Origin: Leptospira ellinghausenii
Lineage (GTDB): Bacteria; Spirochaetota; Leptospiria; Leptospirales; Leptospiraceae
Direction of reading: 5' to 3'
Length of the DNA: 64,000 nt
Assembly (NCBI RefSeq): GCF_003114815.1
Contig: NZ_BFAZ01000001.1
Coordinates: 62,001-126,000 of the forward strand
Shown: in pieces, positions 56,297-64,000 of the stretch
How positions within the stretch are numbered: position 1 is the first letter of the stretch
Layout of the letters: each line of letters begins with the position of its first letter
Program-made: the position numbers and the translations under genes
The notes under the pieces: model-generated
What the model saw: the letters and a program-made list of their open reading frames with translations, nothing else
Told to the model about the DNA's origin: nothing
Databases searched by the model: none

Positions 56297-57204
56297 TAAA
56301 AATACCCACCTTTTTTTCTTTCTTCCATTGCGGCTTCGGAACGTTTGTCATCCAAACGGGATCCTCGTTCCGTGGTGCGTGAAATTTGAATTTCACGGAT
56401 GATATCATCCACTGAATTGGCTTCTGATTCCACAGCTGCTGTACAAGTCATATCACCGACAGTACGAAATCGAACCGTCCTTGTTTCTACTTTGTCGGTA
56501 CCATCTAAACTGATGAATTTTGAAACGGGGAACACTAATTCCTCTCTCCATACAATTTCCCTTTGGTGAGAGAAATACAAAGAAGGAAGGTCTATCTTTT
56601 CTTTTCGGATGTATTCCCAAACATCAAGTTCTGTCCAGTTACTGATTGGAAAAACACGTACGTTTTCTCCCACATGGATTTTTCCATTATAGATATTCCA
56701 AAGTTCTGGTCGTTGGAGTTTTGGGTCCCAAGATCCAAATTCATCTCGAACAGAAAAAATTCGTTCCTTGGCTCTTGCTTTTTCTTCGTCACGACGGGCT
56801 CCACCGATACAAGCATCAAATTTAAATTCAGCAATGGTATCGAGAAGTGTCACGGCTTGGATTGCATTACGGCTTGGAAACTTTCCTTTTTCTTCGACTG
56901 CTTTACCTTGGTCGATGGAATCTTGTACATAACGAACAATTAATTTTTCTCCAATTCGTTCTGCGAGTGCATCCCGAAATTGTAGCGCCTCATCAAAGTT
57001 ATGCCCCGTATCAATGTGAACGAGTGGAAACGGGAACTTACCTGGACGAAATGCTTTGAGTGCAAGGTGAACCAAACAAATAGAATCCTTTCCTCCAGAA
57101 AATAATAAGGCAGGTCTTTCAAATTGTGCTGCTACTTCCCGTAAGATATAAATGGCTTCTGACTCTAATTGGTCTAAGTGTGATAGTCGATGGGTACTTG
57201 TCAT
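56296..57204 (-). CDS. cysD: Sulfate adenylyltransferase subunit 2
   Basis: 302 aa, PAPS-reductase-fold ATP pyrophosphatase. Seen: LLFSGGKDSICLVHLALKAF (ATP loop SGGKDS), HIDTGHNF, GGARRDEEKARAKERIFS, and IFPISNWTELDVWEYI-like end. Acts with CysN to make APS. Three bases from cysH. Confidence 0.97.
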   Translation of the reverse strand: MTSTHRLSHLDQLESEAIYILREVAAQFERPALLFSGGKDSICLVHLALKAFRPGKFPFPLVHIDTGHNFDEALQFRDALAERIGEKLIVRYVQDSIDQGKAVEEKGKFPSRNAIQAVTLLDTIAEFKFDACIGGARRDEEKARAKERIFSVRDEFGSWDPKLQRPELWNIYNGKIHVGENVRVFPISNWTELDVWEYIRKEKIDLPSLYFSHQREIVWREELVFPVSKFISLDGTDKVETRTVRFRTVGDMTCTAAVESEANSVDDIIREIQISRTTERGSRLDDKRSEAAMEERKKGGYF

Positions 57205-57207
57205 AGT

Positions 57208-57936
57208 CTATTGTCCTTTTTTTGGTGTGAGTTTTCCATCTACCCAATGCAAACCACATTCCTTTTTTGATTCTTGTTCCCACCACCATCGTCCAGCTCG
57301 AAAGTCTTCACCTGGTTCGATGGCTCGTGTACACGGGGCACAACCTATGCTTGGAAAACCTTTGTCATGTAACACATTATAAGGTACATTCTGTTCGCGA
57401 ATGTATTTCCAAGTCTCTTCAAAACTCCAATGGAGGAGTGGTTGGTATTTGATTAAATTTCTACTTGGATCGGATTCAAATAAAGACATCTCTGTTCGGA
57501 ATCCAGACTGGTCTTTGCGTAAACCGGTCACCCAAATTTCCATATTCTCTAAAATCGAATCCAAGGGAACGAGTTTTCGGATCCGACAACATTCCTTTCG
57601 TAATTCTTGTGAGTCATAAAATGCATTCGGACCGTTTTGGTTGACATAGGATTCGATTTCTTTTGTTTTCGGATAAAAAGCTTCGATTTTTGCCCCATAA
57701 CGTATGTTTGTTTTTTGCCAAACATCATAGGTCTCTTGGAATAACCTTCCCGTATCCAATGTGGCAATACGAATGGGGATTTGTTCTGAGAGGATGGCAT
57801 GGGTGATGGCTTGGTCTTCGAGACCAAAACTTGTTGTGAAAACCACTTTGCCTGGGAATTCAGACGAAAGTCGTTTTAATCCCTCTGCGAGCGATAGGTT
57901 GGCATAAGATTCTGTCAAAACTTCCAAATTTCCCAT
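57208..57936 (-). CDS. cysH: Adenylyl-sulfate (APS) reductase, iron-sulfur type
   Basis: 242 aa. The Cys pairs CCRIRKLVPL and IGCAPCTRAI plus the terminal KKECGLH show the 4Fe-4S type that reduces APS directly to sulfite; the PAPS type lacks the first two pairs. Also VFTTSFGLEDQAI near the start and GEDFRAGRWWWEQ. This agrees with no cysC in the window. An inverted repeat sits just upstream. Confidence 0.94.
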   Translation of the reverse strand: MGNLEVLTESYANLSLAEGLKRLSSEFPGKVVFTTSFGLEDQAITHAILSEQIPIRIATLDTGRLFQETYDVWQKTNIRYGAKIEAFYPKTKEIESYVNQNGPNAFYDSQELRKECCRIRKLVPLDSILENMEIWVTGLRKDQSGFRTEMSLFESDPSRNLIKYQPLLHWSFEETWKYIREQNVPYNVLHDKGFPSIGCAPCTRAIEPGEDFRAGRWWWEQESKKECGLHWVDGKLTPKKGQ

Positions 57937-57952
57937 ATTTACCCCGTCCTAC

Positions 57953-57977
57953 CGTCCAATGTTTTGTATATTGGACG
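57953..57977. promoter_or_regulatory. 8-base inverted repeat upstream of cysH
   Basis: CGTCCAAT (57953-57960) and ATTGGACG (57970-57977) form a perfect inverted repeat with a 9-base AT-rich spacer, 17-41 bases before cysH ATG on the minus strand. There is no T-run in the minus direction, so an operator is more likely than a terminator. A similar but inverted-order pair (TTGGAT...ATCCAA, 50370-50392) lies upstream of cysJ. Confidence 0.5.
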
Positions 57978-58004
57978 ATTTGTAAAGTATATTAGCGGAA
58001 ATTA

Positions 58005-59069
58005 TTAGATAGAGAAGTCCTCTACATATACCTTTGCCTTTTTGATGCGCAGGTAAACCGTCTCTCCCGGTAGTAAATTGAGGTATTTATAGGTTTCTTG
58101 TTCCAGGACGGATTCGATGAGGGTCCCTGTATCCACCCGTTTTAATTCCACTCGGACATTTCGACCCGTGGAATGGATGTATTGGATTTCGGCTGCAATC
58201 CCTTGTTCTTTTTCCCTCACAATTTCCACGTCATAAGGTCGCACATAAGCAACCGCATCCGATTCTTTGATATTTTCATGTTCAGAAGAATCAAGGGCGA
58301 TGTTTCCAATTTTGGTTTTTCCTTCTTCGATACGACCATGGAAAAGATTCACATCACCTAAGAAGTGAAAGACAAAAGGTGATTTTGGTTTGTTATATAC
58401 TTCGTCTGGACTTCCTACTTGTTCAAGTTGTCCTTGGTTTAAAATCACAATCCGATCACTCACTTCGAGTGCTTCTTCTTGGTCATGGGTAACAAACACA
58501 CTTGTGATATGGATTTCATCGTGGAGTCTACGTAACCAATTGCGAAGTTCCTTTCTTACTTTTGCATCCAGTGCTCCGAATGGTTCATCAAGTAATAAAA
58601 ATTTAGGTTCGATGGCAAGTGCACGAGCGAGGGCAACACGTTGCCTTTGCCCACCTGATAGTTCATGTGGATACCGATTGTGAAATTTTTCAAGTTGGAT
58701 AAGAGTTAATAATTTTGAAACTTTTTCTTGGATCTCTTGTTTGGAAGGCCTTGTGGATTTTGGTCTTACTTCCAAGCCAAAAGCAATGTTTTCTGCAATT
58801 GTCATATGACGAAACAGTGCATAGTGTTGGAAAACAAATCCAACTTCACCATTTTGGATTTTGGAAGAGGACTTTCCTTCGCCTACAAACCGTACAGAAC
58901 CAGAACTTGCTTCTTCAAGACCTGCAATGATTCGGAGTAAGGTTGTTTTTCCTGAACCCGAAGGACCGAGTAGAGCCACAAGTTCACCATCGGGAATAAT
59001 TAAGTTTACATCTTTTAAAGCAGTAAACGAACCAAAGTTTTTTTGTACATTTTGTATTTCGATTGGCAT
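58005..59069 (-). CDS. cysA: Sulfate ABC transporter ATP-binding protein
   Basis: 354 aa. Walker [14 protein letters not shown]-loop [13 protein letters not shown], signature [15 protein letters not shown], Walker [14 protein letters not shown]-terminal TOBE-like region follows. One base from cysW. Powers uptake with CysT/CysW and Sbp. Confidence 0.96.
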   Translation of the reverse strand: MPIEIQNVQKNFGSFTALKDVNLIIPDGELVALLGPSGSGKTTLLRIIAGLEEASSGSVRFVGEGKSSSKIQNGEVGFVFQHYALFRHMTIAENIAFGLEVRPKSTRPSKQEIQEKVSKLLTLIQLEKFHNRYPHELSGGQRQRVALARALAIEPKFLLLDEPFGALDAKVRKELRNWLRRLHDEIHITSVFVTHDQEEALEVSDRIVILNQGQLEQVGSPDEVYNKPKSPFVFHFLGDVNLFHGRIEEGKTKIGNIALDSSEHENIKESDAVAYVRPYDVEIVREKEQGIAAEIQYIHSTGRNVRVELKRVDTGTLIESVLEQETYKYLNLLPGETVYLRIKKAKVYVEDFSI

Positions 59070-59070
59070 A

Positions 59071-59874
59071 TTAGGATCTCTCGGTACGTTTTTCCAAAAT
59101 CAATTTGAAGATTAGAGTGAGGAGTGATAAAAACACAAGTAAGGTGGCACAAGCAAAAGCACCTACGGAATCAAATTCATTGTATAACATTTCTATATAT
59201 AAGGGAAGAGTTGTGGTTTTACCTCGTATGTGTCCACTAAGAACTGAAACGGCTCCAAACTCTCCCATAGCCCGTGCATTACAAAGAATGATCCCATATA
59301 ACAAACCCCATTTGATATTGGGAAGGATGATTCTTAGAAACAATTGACTAAAACTGGCACCGAGTAACATCCCTGCTTCTTCCTCTTCACGGCCTTGGCT
59401 TTGCATGAGAGGAATGAGTTCTCTTGCAACAAAAGGAAACGTAATAAACACTGTTGCGAGGATGAGTCCCGGAGTATTAAAAACAATTTTGATTTGATGT
59501 TCTGCTAAAAACTCACCAAAGGTTCCTTGTCTTCCGAATAACAAAAGAAAGATGAGACCAGATACAACGGGTGAAACTGCAAAAGGAGAGTCAATGATAG
59601 TGATGAGAAGATTTTTTCCTGGAAAGGAAAACCTAGTGATCGCAAAAGCAGCAGTAACTCCAAAGATTGTATTTAAAATCACAGAAACAATTGATACTTT
59701 TACGGTAAGACCAATAGCAAATAATGCATATTCACTTGTAATTGATGAGTAGTATTTTTCCCAACCTTCCGAAAATGCTTCTGTAAACACTGTATAAATA
59801 GGCAAAAGTAATAGGATGCCAAACAATGTATAGGCAAGTAAAATAAGAAAAATGGGCAAAAGTTTCGATTTCAT
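59071..59874 (-). CDS. cysW: Sulfate ABC transporter permease CysW
   Basis: 267 aa with about six TM helices and the EAA-type loop [43 protein letters not shown] is a CysW/CysT-type segment. Overlaps cysT by four bases. Confidence 0.95.
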   Translation of the reverse strand: MKSKLLPIFLILLAYTLFGILLLLPIYTVFTEAFSEGWEKYYSSITSEYALFAIGLTVKVSIVSVILNTIFGVTAAFAITRFSFPGKNLLITIIDSPFAVSPVVSGLIFLLLFGRQGTFGEFLAEHQIKIVFNTPGLILATVFITFPFVARELIPLMQSQGREEEEAGMLLGASFSQLFLRIILPNIKWGLLYGIILCNARAMGEFGAVSVLSGHIRGKTTTLPLYIEMLYNEFDSVGAFACATLLVFLSLLTLIFKLILEKRTERS

Positions 59875-60698
59875 GTAAGTTTTTTGGAAGCTCGTTCTTG
59901 GAAAAAATTTATGAGAAACATAAATAAAAATGAAGTAAGTAACATCACAAGTGCGATCGAAGTAGCCTTTTCGTATTCGTATTGTTCCAGTTTGGTGACG
60001 ATGAGTAGAGGGAGGATTTCTGTTTTACCAGGTAGGTTTCCAGAAATGAATACAACAGACCCATATTCTCCGATACTCCTTGCAAATGCCATCCCGGTTC
60101 CAGCAAGTAGGGAAGGCCAAAGTTCGGGTAATAAAACTTTTCTAAATGTTTGGAATGGAGTCGCACCAAGGCACCTTGCACTTTCTTCTAGTTCTTTGGG
60201 AAGTTCTTCAATGACAGGTTGAACAGTTCGAACGACAAAAGGAAATCCAATGAATACAAGTGCAATGACAATGCCAATGGGTGTATAAGCAATTTTGATT
60301 CCCCATTTGTCAAAAAAAGAACCGATGATTCCAGTTGGAGAGTAAATCGTAGTCAGGGCAATCCCTGCGACAGCGGTGGGCAAAGTGAATGGTAAATCAA
60401 TTAACGTATCAAAAAACTTTTTGAAAGGGAATTGGTATCGAACGAGTACCCAAGCGAATAAAAATCCAATGAAAAGATTGAGAACCGCGGATATGAGTCC
60501 TACACTAAAACTTAAAAAGAGCGCAGATCGAATGCGCTCTTCTGTAAACACTTCTAAAATCCCTGTGAATCCAATCCCCAGGGAATGATAAAAAAGTCCA
60601 AATAATGGAATGATTACAACGGCAGACGAATAAAAAACTGTGAATCCTAAACTGATCCCTAAGTGGATTTTTTTGTACGGCCGTGTTTCAATTTGCAT
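59871..60698 (-). CDS. cysT: Sulfate ABC transporter permease CysT
   Basis: 275 aa, six TM helices. Loop [22 protein letters not shown] is the EAA motif and [20 protein letters not shown] the typical CysT segment. Three bases from sbp. Forms the channel with CysW. Confidence 0.95.
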   Translation of the reverse strand: MQIETRPYKKIHLGISLGFTVFYSSAVVIIPLFGLFYHSLGIGFTGILEVFTEERIRSALFLSFSVGLISAVLNLFIGFLFAWVLVRYQFPFKKFFDTLIDLPFTLPTAVAGIALTTIYSPTGIIGSFFDKWGIKIAYTPIGIVIALVFIGFPFVVRTVQPVIEELPKELEESARCLGATPFQTFRKVLLPELWPSLLAGTGMAFARSIGEYGSVVFISGNLPGKTEILPLLIVTKLEQYEYEKATSIALVMLLTSFLFMFLINFFQERASKKLT

Positions 60699-60701
60699 AT
60701 T

Positions 60702-61739
60702 TTATTTGGTTTTGTAGATGGCATCAAAGACACCTCCATCTGCAAAATGTTTTTTCTGTGCAGTGTCCCAAGTTTCCCCTAAATCGGATAGAGAAAATAA
60801 TTTGATATTTGGAAAATCTTTCGCAGAGGATTTGCTGACTTTCGGATCAATGGGTCTAAAAAAATGTTTCGCAATGATGGTTTGGCCTTCTTTGGTAAAA
60901 AGAAATTCTAAATATGCAGTCGCTTTTTCTAAATTCCCTTTTTCTGTCGCAGTTTTAGTCACAACAGCAACGGGTGTTTCTGCTCGAATCGATTCCGATG
61001 GATAGATCACTTCTAAACTATTTTTACCAGAACGTTTTTCCTCATCTAACGCAAGTTTTGCCTCGTTTTCCCAGGTAATGAGAACATCACCGATCCCACG
61101 GTTCACAAAGGTAGTGGTGGATCCGCGAGCACCTGTATCTAGGACAGATGTATTTTGGAACAATGCTTTCACAAAGTCCGTTGCTTTCTCATCAGACTTA
61201 TACTTTCGCTTTGCATAACCATAAGCAGCAAGGTAATTCCACCTAGCTCCACCACTCGTTTTAGGGTTTGGAGTGATGACAGAGATTCCTGGTTTTACAA
61301 TATCATCCCAATCCTTGATTTTTTTGGGATTTGATTTACGGACGAGGAAAATGATGGTAGAGTAATAAGGTGTACTTTTGTTAGGAAGTTTGGATTGCCA
61401 ATTGGCATCAATTAACTTTGATTTGCTGGCGATACTATCAATATCATAAGAAAGTGCTAAACTGACAACGTCTGCTTCCAGTCCATCAATCACTGCCCTT
61501 GCTTGTTTTCCTGATCCACCGTGGGATTGTTGGATTGAGAACTCTTCGCCTTTTTTCTCCTTCCAGGATTTTAAGAAACTTTTGTTAATATCTTCATAGA
61601 GTTCCCTAGTTGGATCAAAGGAAACATGGAGAAAGGTTGTTTCAGCCAGTAGAGAAGTGGCAAGCCCAATTCCCATTATGATAGTCAATATGGCAGAAAA
61701 ATTTGGTTTAAATGGAAGGAATTGGGATGTTTTTTTCAT
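60702..61739 (-). CDS. Periplasmic sulfate-binding protein
   Basis: 345 aa with signal [19 protein letters not shown]. Seen: [32 protein letters not shown] and [19 protein letters not shown], all standard Sbp/CysP. ATG 61739 has AAGGACGAG before it. First gene of the transporter and assimilation cluster on this strand, to cysN. Confidence 0.95.
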   Translation of the reverse strand: MKKTSQFLPFKPNFSAILTIIMGIGLATSLLAETTFLHVSFDPTRELYEDINKSFLKSWKEKKGEEFSIQQSHGGSGKQARAVIDGLEADVVSLALSYDIDSIASKSKLIDANWQSKLPNKSTPYYSTIIFLVRKSNPKKIKDWDDIVKPGISVITPNPKTSGGARWNYLAAYGYAKRKYKSDEKATDFVKALFQNTSVLDTGARGSTTTFVNRGIGDVLITWENEAKLALDEEKRSGKNSLEVIYPSESIRAETPVAVVTKTATEKGNLEKATAYLEFLFTKEGQTIIAKHFFRPIDPKVSKSSAKDFPNIKLFSLSDLGETWDTAQKKHFADGGVFDAIYKTK

Positions 61740-61919
61740 TTTCTCGTCCTTTTGGTTAATAAAACAAACTAATCCTCCAATTTAGTGAATTTTTGTCAAT
61801 GGAAAATCGAACTCTTTTTTTGGGTCATCTCCGTTTACCGACATAAACCTGGAAAGGAAGAAGATAATTCTCTCAAGGAAATCTGGGGAAGTTCGATCCT
61901 TAAGGGAGAAGGCACCCCA

Positions 61920-63572
61920 ATGAATGTAAATGTTGATAAACAAAACCTAATTCCCTTCCCTCAAGTTGAATTGAGACCAGGCAAAAGGGACGGTGCCGAT
62001 AACAACTATTTTGCGGTAAAAGAAAGTTTTGGTGAGATTTTAGAAAGGGAATTCCAAATCCATTCTGAAAAACCAAACTCACCTTCCGAATGGAAACCAC
62101 TGCAAGCAGAGAAGAATCCATCTGATTCCGCAGCAGATGTTGTTTCAAAAATGGAATCAAACCAACCATCCAATTCGAATGTAATTCCATCAAATGAAGT
62201 AAATGACAACAATTCATCACAAAAAACAAACGAAGAATCGAAAGAAGAGATTTCGGAAGAAGAAGACTTAGACCGAGATGCACTCGAATACAGCATTGGA
62301 ATTTTATCCAACCAACATCTATTCGATCAGAAATTCCTTCCTGCAAATGAAGTAAACGAATCTTTACAAAAAGAAAAAACAGTTGCCCTTTCTATGCAGA
62401 AGTCTGCAGAAAAAAATACATTGTATGCAACAAAGGAAGCAAAAACGTTTTTGGAAGAGACTAAAAAATTAGCAGAAAGTCTTTTGCAAAAAGACTTCGC
62501 CAGTTCAAAACAAATTATTTCCAATCACAAACAAGGTCTGCAAGATTCAATTCCTTCCAATCTAGTGAAGTTTCCTGGTTCACAAAAAAAAATACAAACG
62601 GATAGAGTTGTGAACGAAACGAAACAAAACCCGAACGTAAGTTCACAAAAAAAAGAAACGGAGCAAAGTGGGTTAAATCTTGTCACATCTTTTCTCACAA
62701 AAGAAAAGGGGAATCGTGGACTTGATAATGAAAGTCCTTCGGAAACTTCTCTTCGCAAACTTGATCCAAAAGGCAAAAGTTCAAAACATAATAAATCAGA
62801 AACAGTTTTAACTGAAACAAACTTAGAGAGAGAAAATTCCAATCTTTCCATCACATCTGATAAAATGGTACGAAGTTTAGGATATAAAGAAAAAGAATTC
62901 CAAAAACTGAATGAAAACAAAAACCAAGTCCAAAATGAAAAAATCAAAACCGATTCAACTTTTGTAAACCAAGTGCAATCCATTTCATCTTCCAAAATGG
63001 GCGAAGAAAATGGAAAATCTTCAGAAGATAAAAGTAACAAACAAGGATTTAACCTTCATTCGGTGGAAAATAAACTTCATAGTAAAGCGGAAGATGTAAA
63101 AAATTTAGAACGAAATCAAAAACCGAAAGAAACAAACTTAAAACAAAATTTGGATGAACTCATCAAACAAGCAAAGTTTGACATCGTTCAAAATGGAAAG
63201 TCCAGTGCTGAAATCATTATGAATCCAAAAGAGTATGGTCGTTTGACTCTTAAGGTGACTGTGGATGGAGAAAAAGTAGAAGGTCGAATTTTAGTCGAAT
63301 CAGAAGAGTTACAAAAGTCCCTTCAAAACGAAATCCAAACGATTAAAGAAAATTTAAAAGAGTCTGGTCTCGACTTACAAGCGCTCATCATTGATCTATG
63401 GGATGATGGAAATCAATTTGCAGAGAGACAAAACCAAAACGAACTCTATCAAACACTGATGGAAACTGCAAAAAACCGCGGGAATATTGAGAAATTGGAA
63501 AAAGAAAATGGAGTTGGTTTGGATGATATTTCTTTACCACCTGATTCCAAAGTATTAGAATTTTTTGCTTAA
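61920..63572 (+). CDS. fliK: Flagellar hook-length control protein FliK-like
   Basis: 550 aa from ATG 61920, chosen because GGGAGAAGG precedes it; a longer frame (from 61785) lacks support. Residues about 1-420 are Ser/Asn/Lys/Glu-rich and likely disordered. The C-terminal 120 residues hold the hook-length domain: NPKEYGRLTLKVTVDGEKVE, then LQNEIQTIKENLKESGLDLQ, matching the FliK consensus. FliK measures hook length and switches export specificity. flgD follows 31 bases later. Confidence 0.9.
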   Translation: MNVNVDKQNLIPFPQVELRPGKRDGADNNYFAVKESFGEILEREFQIHSEKPNSPSEWKPLQAEKNPSDSAADVVSKMESNQPSNSNVIPSNEVNDNNSSQKTNEESKEEISEEEDLDRDALEYSIGILSNQHLFDQKFLPANEVNESLQKEKTVALSMQKSAEKNTLYATKEAKTFLEETKKLAESLLQKDFASSKQIISNHKQGLQDSIPSNLVKFPGSQKKIQTDRVVNETKQNPNVSSQKKETEQSGLNLVTSFLTKEKGNRGLDNESPSETSLRKLDPKGKSSKHNKSETVLTETNLERENSNLSITSDKMVRSLGYKEKEFQKLNENKNQVQNEKIKTDSTFVNQVQSISSSKMGEENGKSSEDKSNKQGFNLHSVENKLHSKAEDVKNLERNQKPKETNLKQNLDELIKQAKFDIVQNGKSSAEIIMNPKEYGRLTLKVTVDGEKVEGRILVESEELQKSLQNEIQTIKENLKESGLDLQALIIDLWDDGNQFAERQNQNELYQTLMETAKNRGNIEKLEKENGVGLDDISLPPDSKVLEFFA

Positions 63573-63603
63573 ATTTACGAAATAAAAAAAGATCGAGGAC
63601 AAT

Positions 63604-64000
63604 ATGCCAGACGGAATGCAAGATATCTCTACACAAAATTCTGCAAGAACAAAATACTTTGAAGGTGATAGAAGTTTTAATATCCGCAAACATTTGGACC
63701 AACTGGAAAAAGAAGAGACAAGTGGTTTAAAAGGAATTGAAATCCGAGAAAAACAAAAGGAGTTAGGAAAAGACGATTTTCTAAAACTACTTTTGACACA
63801 ACTGTCTCACCAGGATCCAACAAACCCAGTACAAGACAAAGACTTCATTGCACAAATGGCTCAGTTTTCTTCACTCGAACAGATGAAAAATATTTCTTCT
63901 GGAATTGCTCGGATGGAATCTAAACAAAGTTATTCGGTTGTAGGTAAAATTGTATCAGGGCCAGATTTAGTGACTGGTGAAGATGTCACTGGCCTTGCAG
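63604..64000 (+). CDS. flgD: Flagellar hook-capping protein FlgD, N-terminal part
   Basis: ATG 63604 with GAGGA 4 bases upstream; runs off the window after about 132 residues. [41 protein letters not shown], read in parts, is the standard FlgD N-terminal motif. FlgD caps the growing hook. Forms an operon with fliK. Confidence 0.94.
   Translation, partial: MPDGMQDISTQNSARTKYFEGDRSFNIRKHLDQLEKEETSGLKGIEIREKQKELGKDDFLKLLLTQLSHQDPTNPVQDKDFIAQMAQFSSLEQMKNISSGIARMESKQSYSVVGKIVSGPDLVTGEDVTGLA

Noticed and set aside
61838..61870. Possible sigma-28 promoter before fliK (TAAA...GATAA)
   Set aside because: The distance does not match the TAAA-N15-GCCGATAA consensus; the GATAA is about three bases too close.
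1..64000. CRISPR arrays, insertion sequences or phage genes
   Set aside because: No regular repeats, transposases or integrase-like proteins were seen in either strand.

Overview
The window is about 40% GC and gene-dense. It looks like a Leptospira chromosome, most likely a saprophytic, L. biflexa-like species. The main reasons are a complete heme operon with a fused hemC-hemD gene, a HemR-type hem-box in front of hemA, a mitochondrial-like EF-G with HIDSGKTT, and many small lineage-specific membrane and signalling proteins. No insertion sequence, prophage, CRISPR array or foreign-looking island was seen. Species assignment is inference; no search was run.

Layout. (1) 1-5806, minus strand: etfB-etfA-lolA-like-unknown 656 aa-trpS-comEC (partial), tightly packed and probably one transcript. 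(2) 5874-11493: a UbiA-like membrane protein with a small partner, a membrane class III adenylate cyclase, a degenerate HD-GYP protein and an acyl-CoA dehydrogenase. (3) 11558-17349: CrtI/CrtISO-like oxidoreductase, thrB, two unknown genes, DsbA-like protein and mdh with tandem terminators. (4) 17507-25680: an alpha/beta hydrolase divergent from a MarR regulator with two tandem operators. Then, on the minus strand, a degenerate LysM/M23 protein and amidohydrolase, two cNMP-domain proteins, tRNA-Arg(CCU) and prmC, and finally fusA. (5) 25807-33033: TrkH/KtrB, a membrane protein/UbiA-DPPR/thioredoxin-like cluster, unknown genes, a PhaR-like regulator and a HEAT-repeat protein. (6) 33100-45249: cysK, topA (no normal start codon), hemH, and the convergent operon hemA-hemCD-hemB-hemL-hemE-hemN-hemY. 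(7) 45281-48854: hem-box, msrB, RNase P RNA, a NERD/P-loop protein and a lipoprotein. (8) 48858-61739: assimilatory sulfur metabolism: siroheme genes, cysJ-cysI, cysN-cysD-cysH and the sulfate ABC transporter. (9) 61920-64000: fliK and the start of flgD.

How genes work together. The hem genes cover glutamyl-tRNA to heme (hemA, hemL, hemB, hemCD, hemE, hemN, hemY, hemH). Uroporphyrinogen III from HemCD also feeds the CobA/CysG-N pair that makes the siroheme precursor needed by sulfite reductase CysI. The sulfur genes run from sulfate uptake (Sbp-CysTWA) through APS (CysND), sulfite (CysH, an APS-reductase type) and sulfide (CysJI) to cysteine (CysK). No APS kinase gene is present, consistent with direct APS reduction.

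Most of the window is housekeeping. The best leads for something new are the missing topA start codon, the very short HemA, the tRNA embedded between two protein genes, the tandem MarR operators, and several sensor or enzyme domains that have lost catalytic residues.
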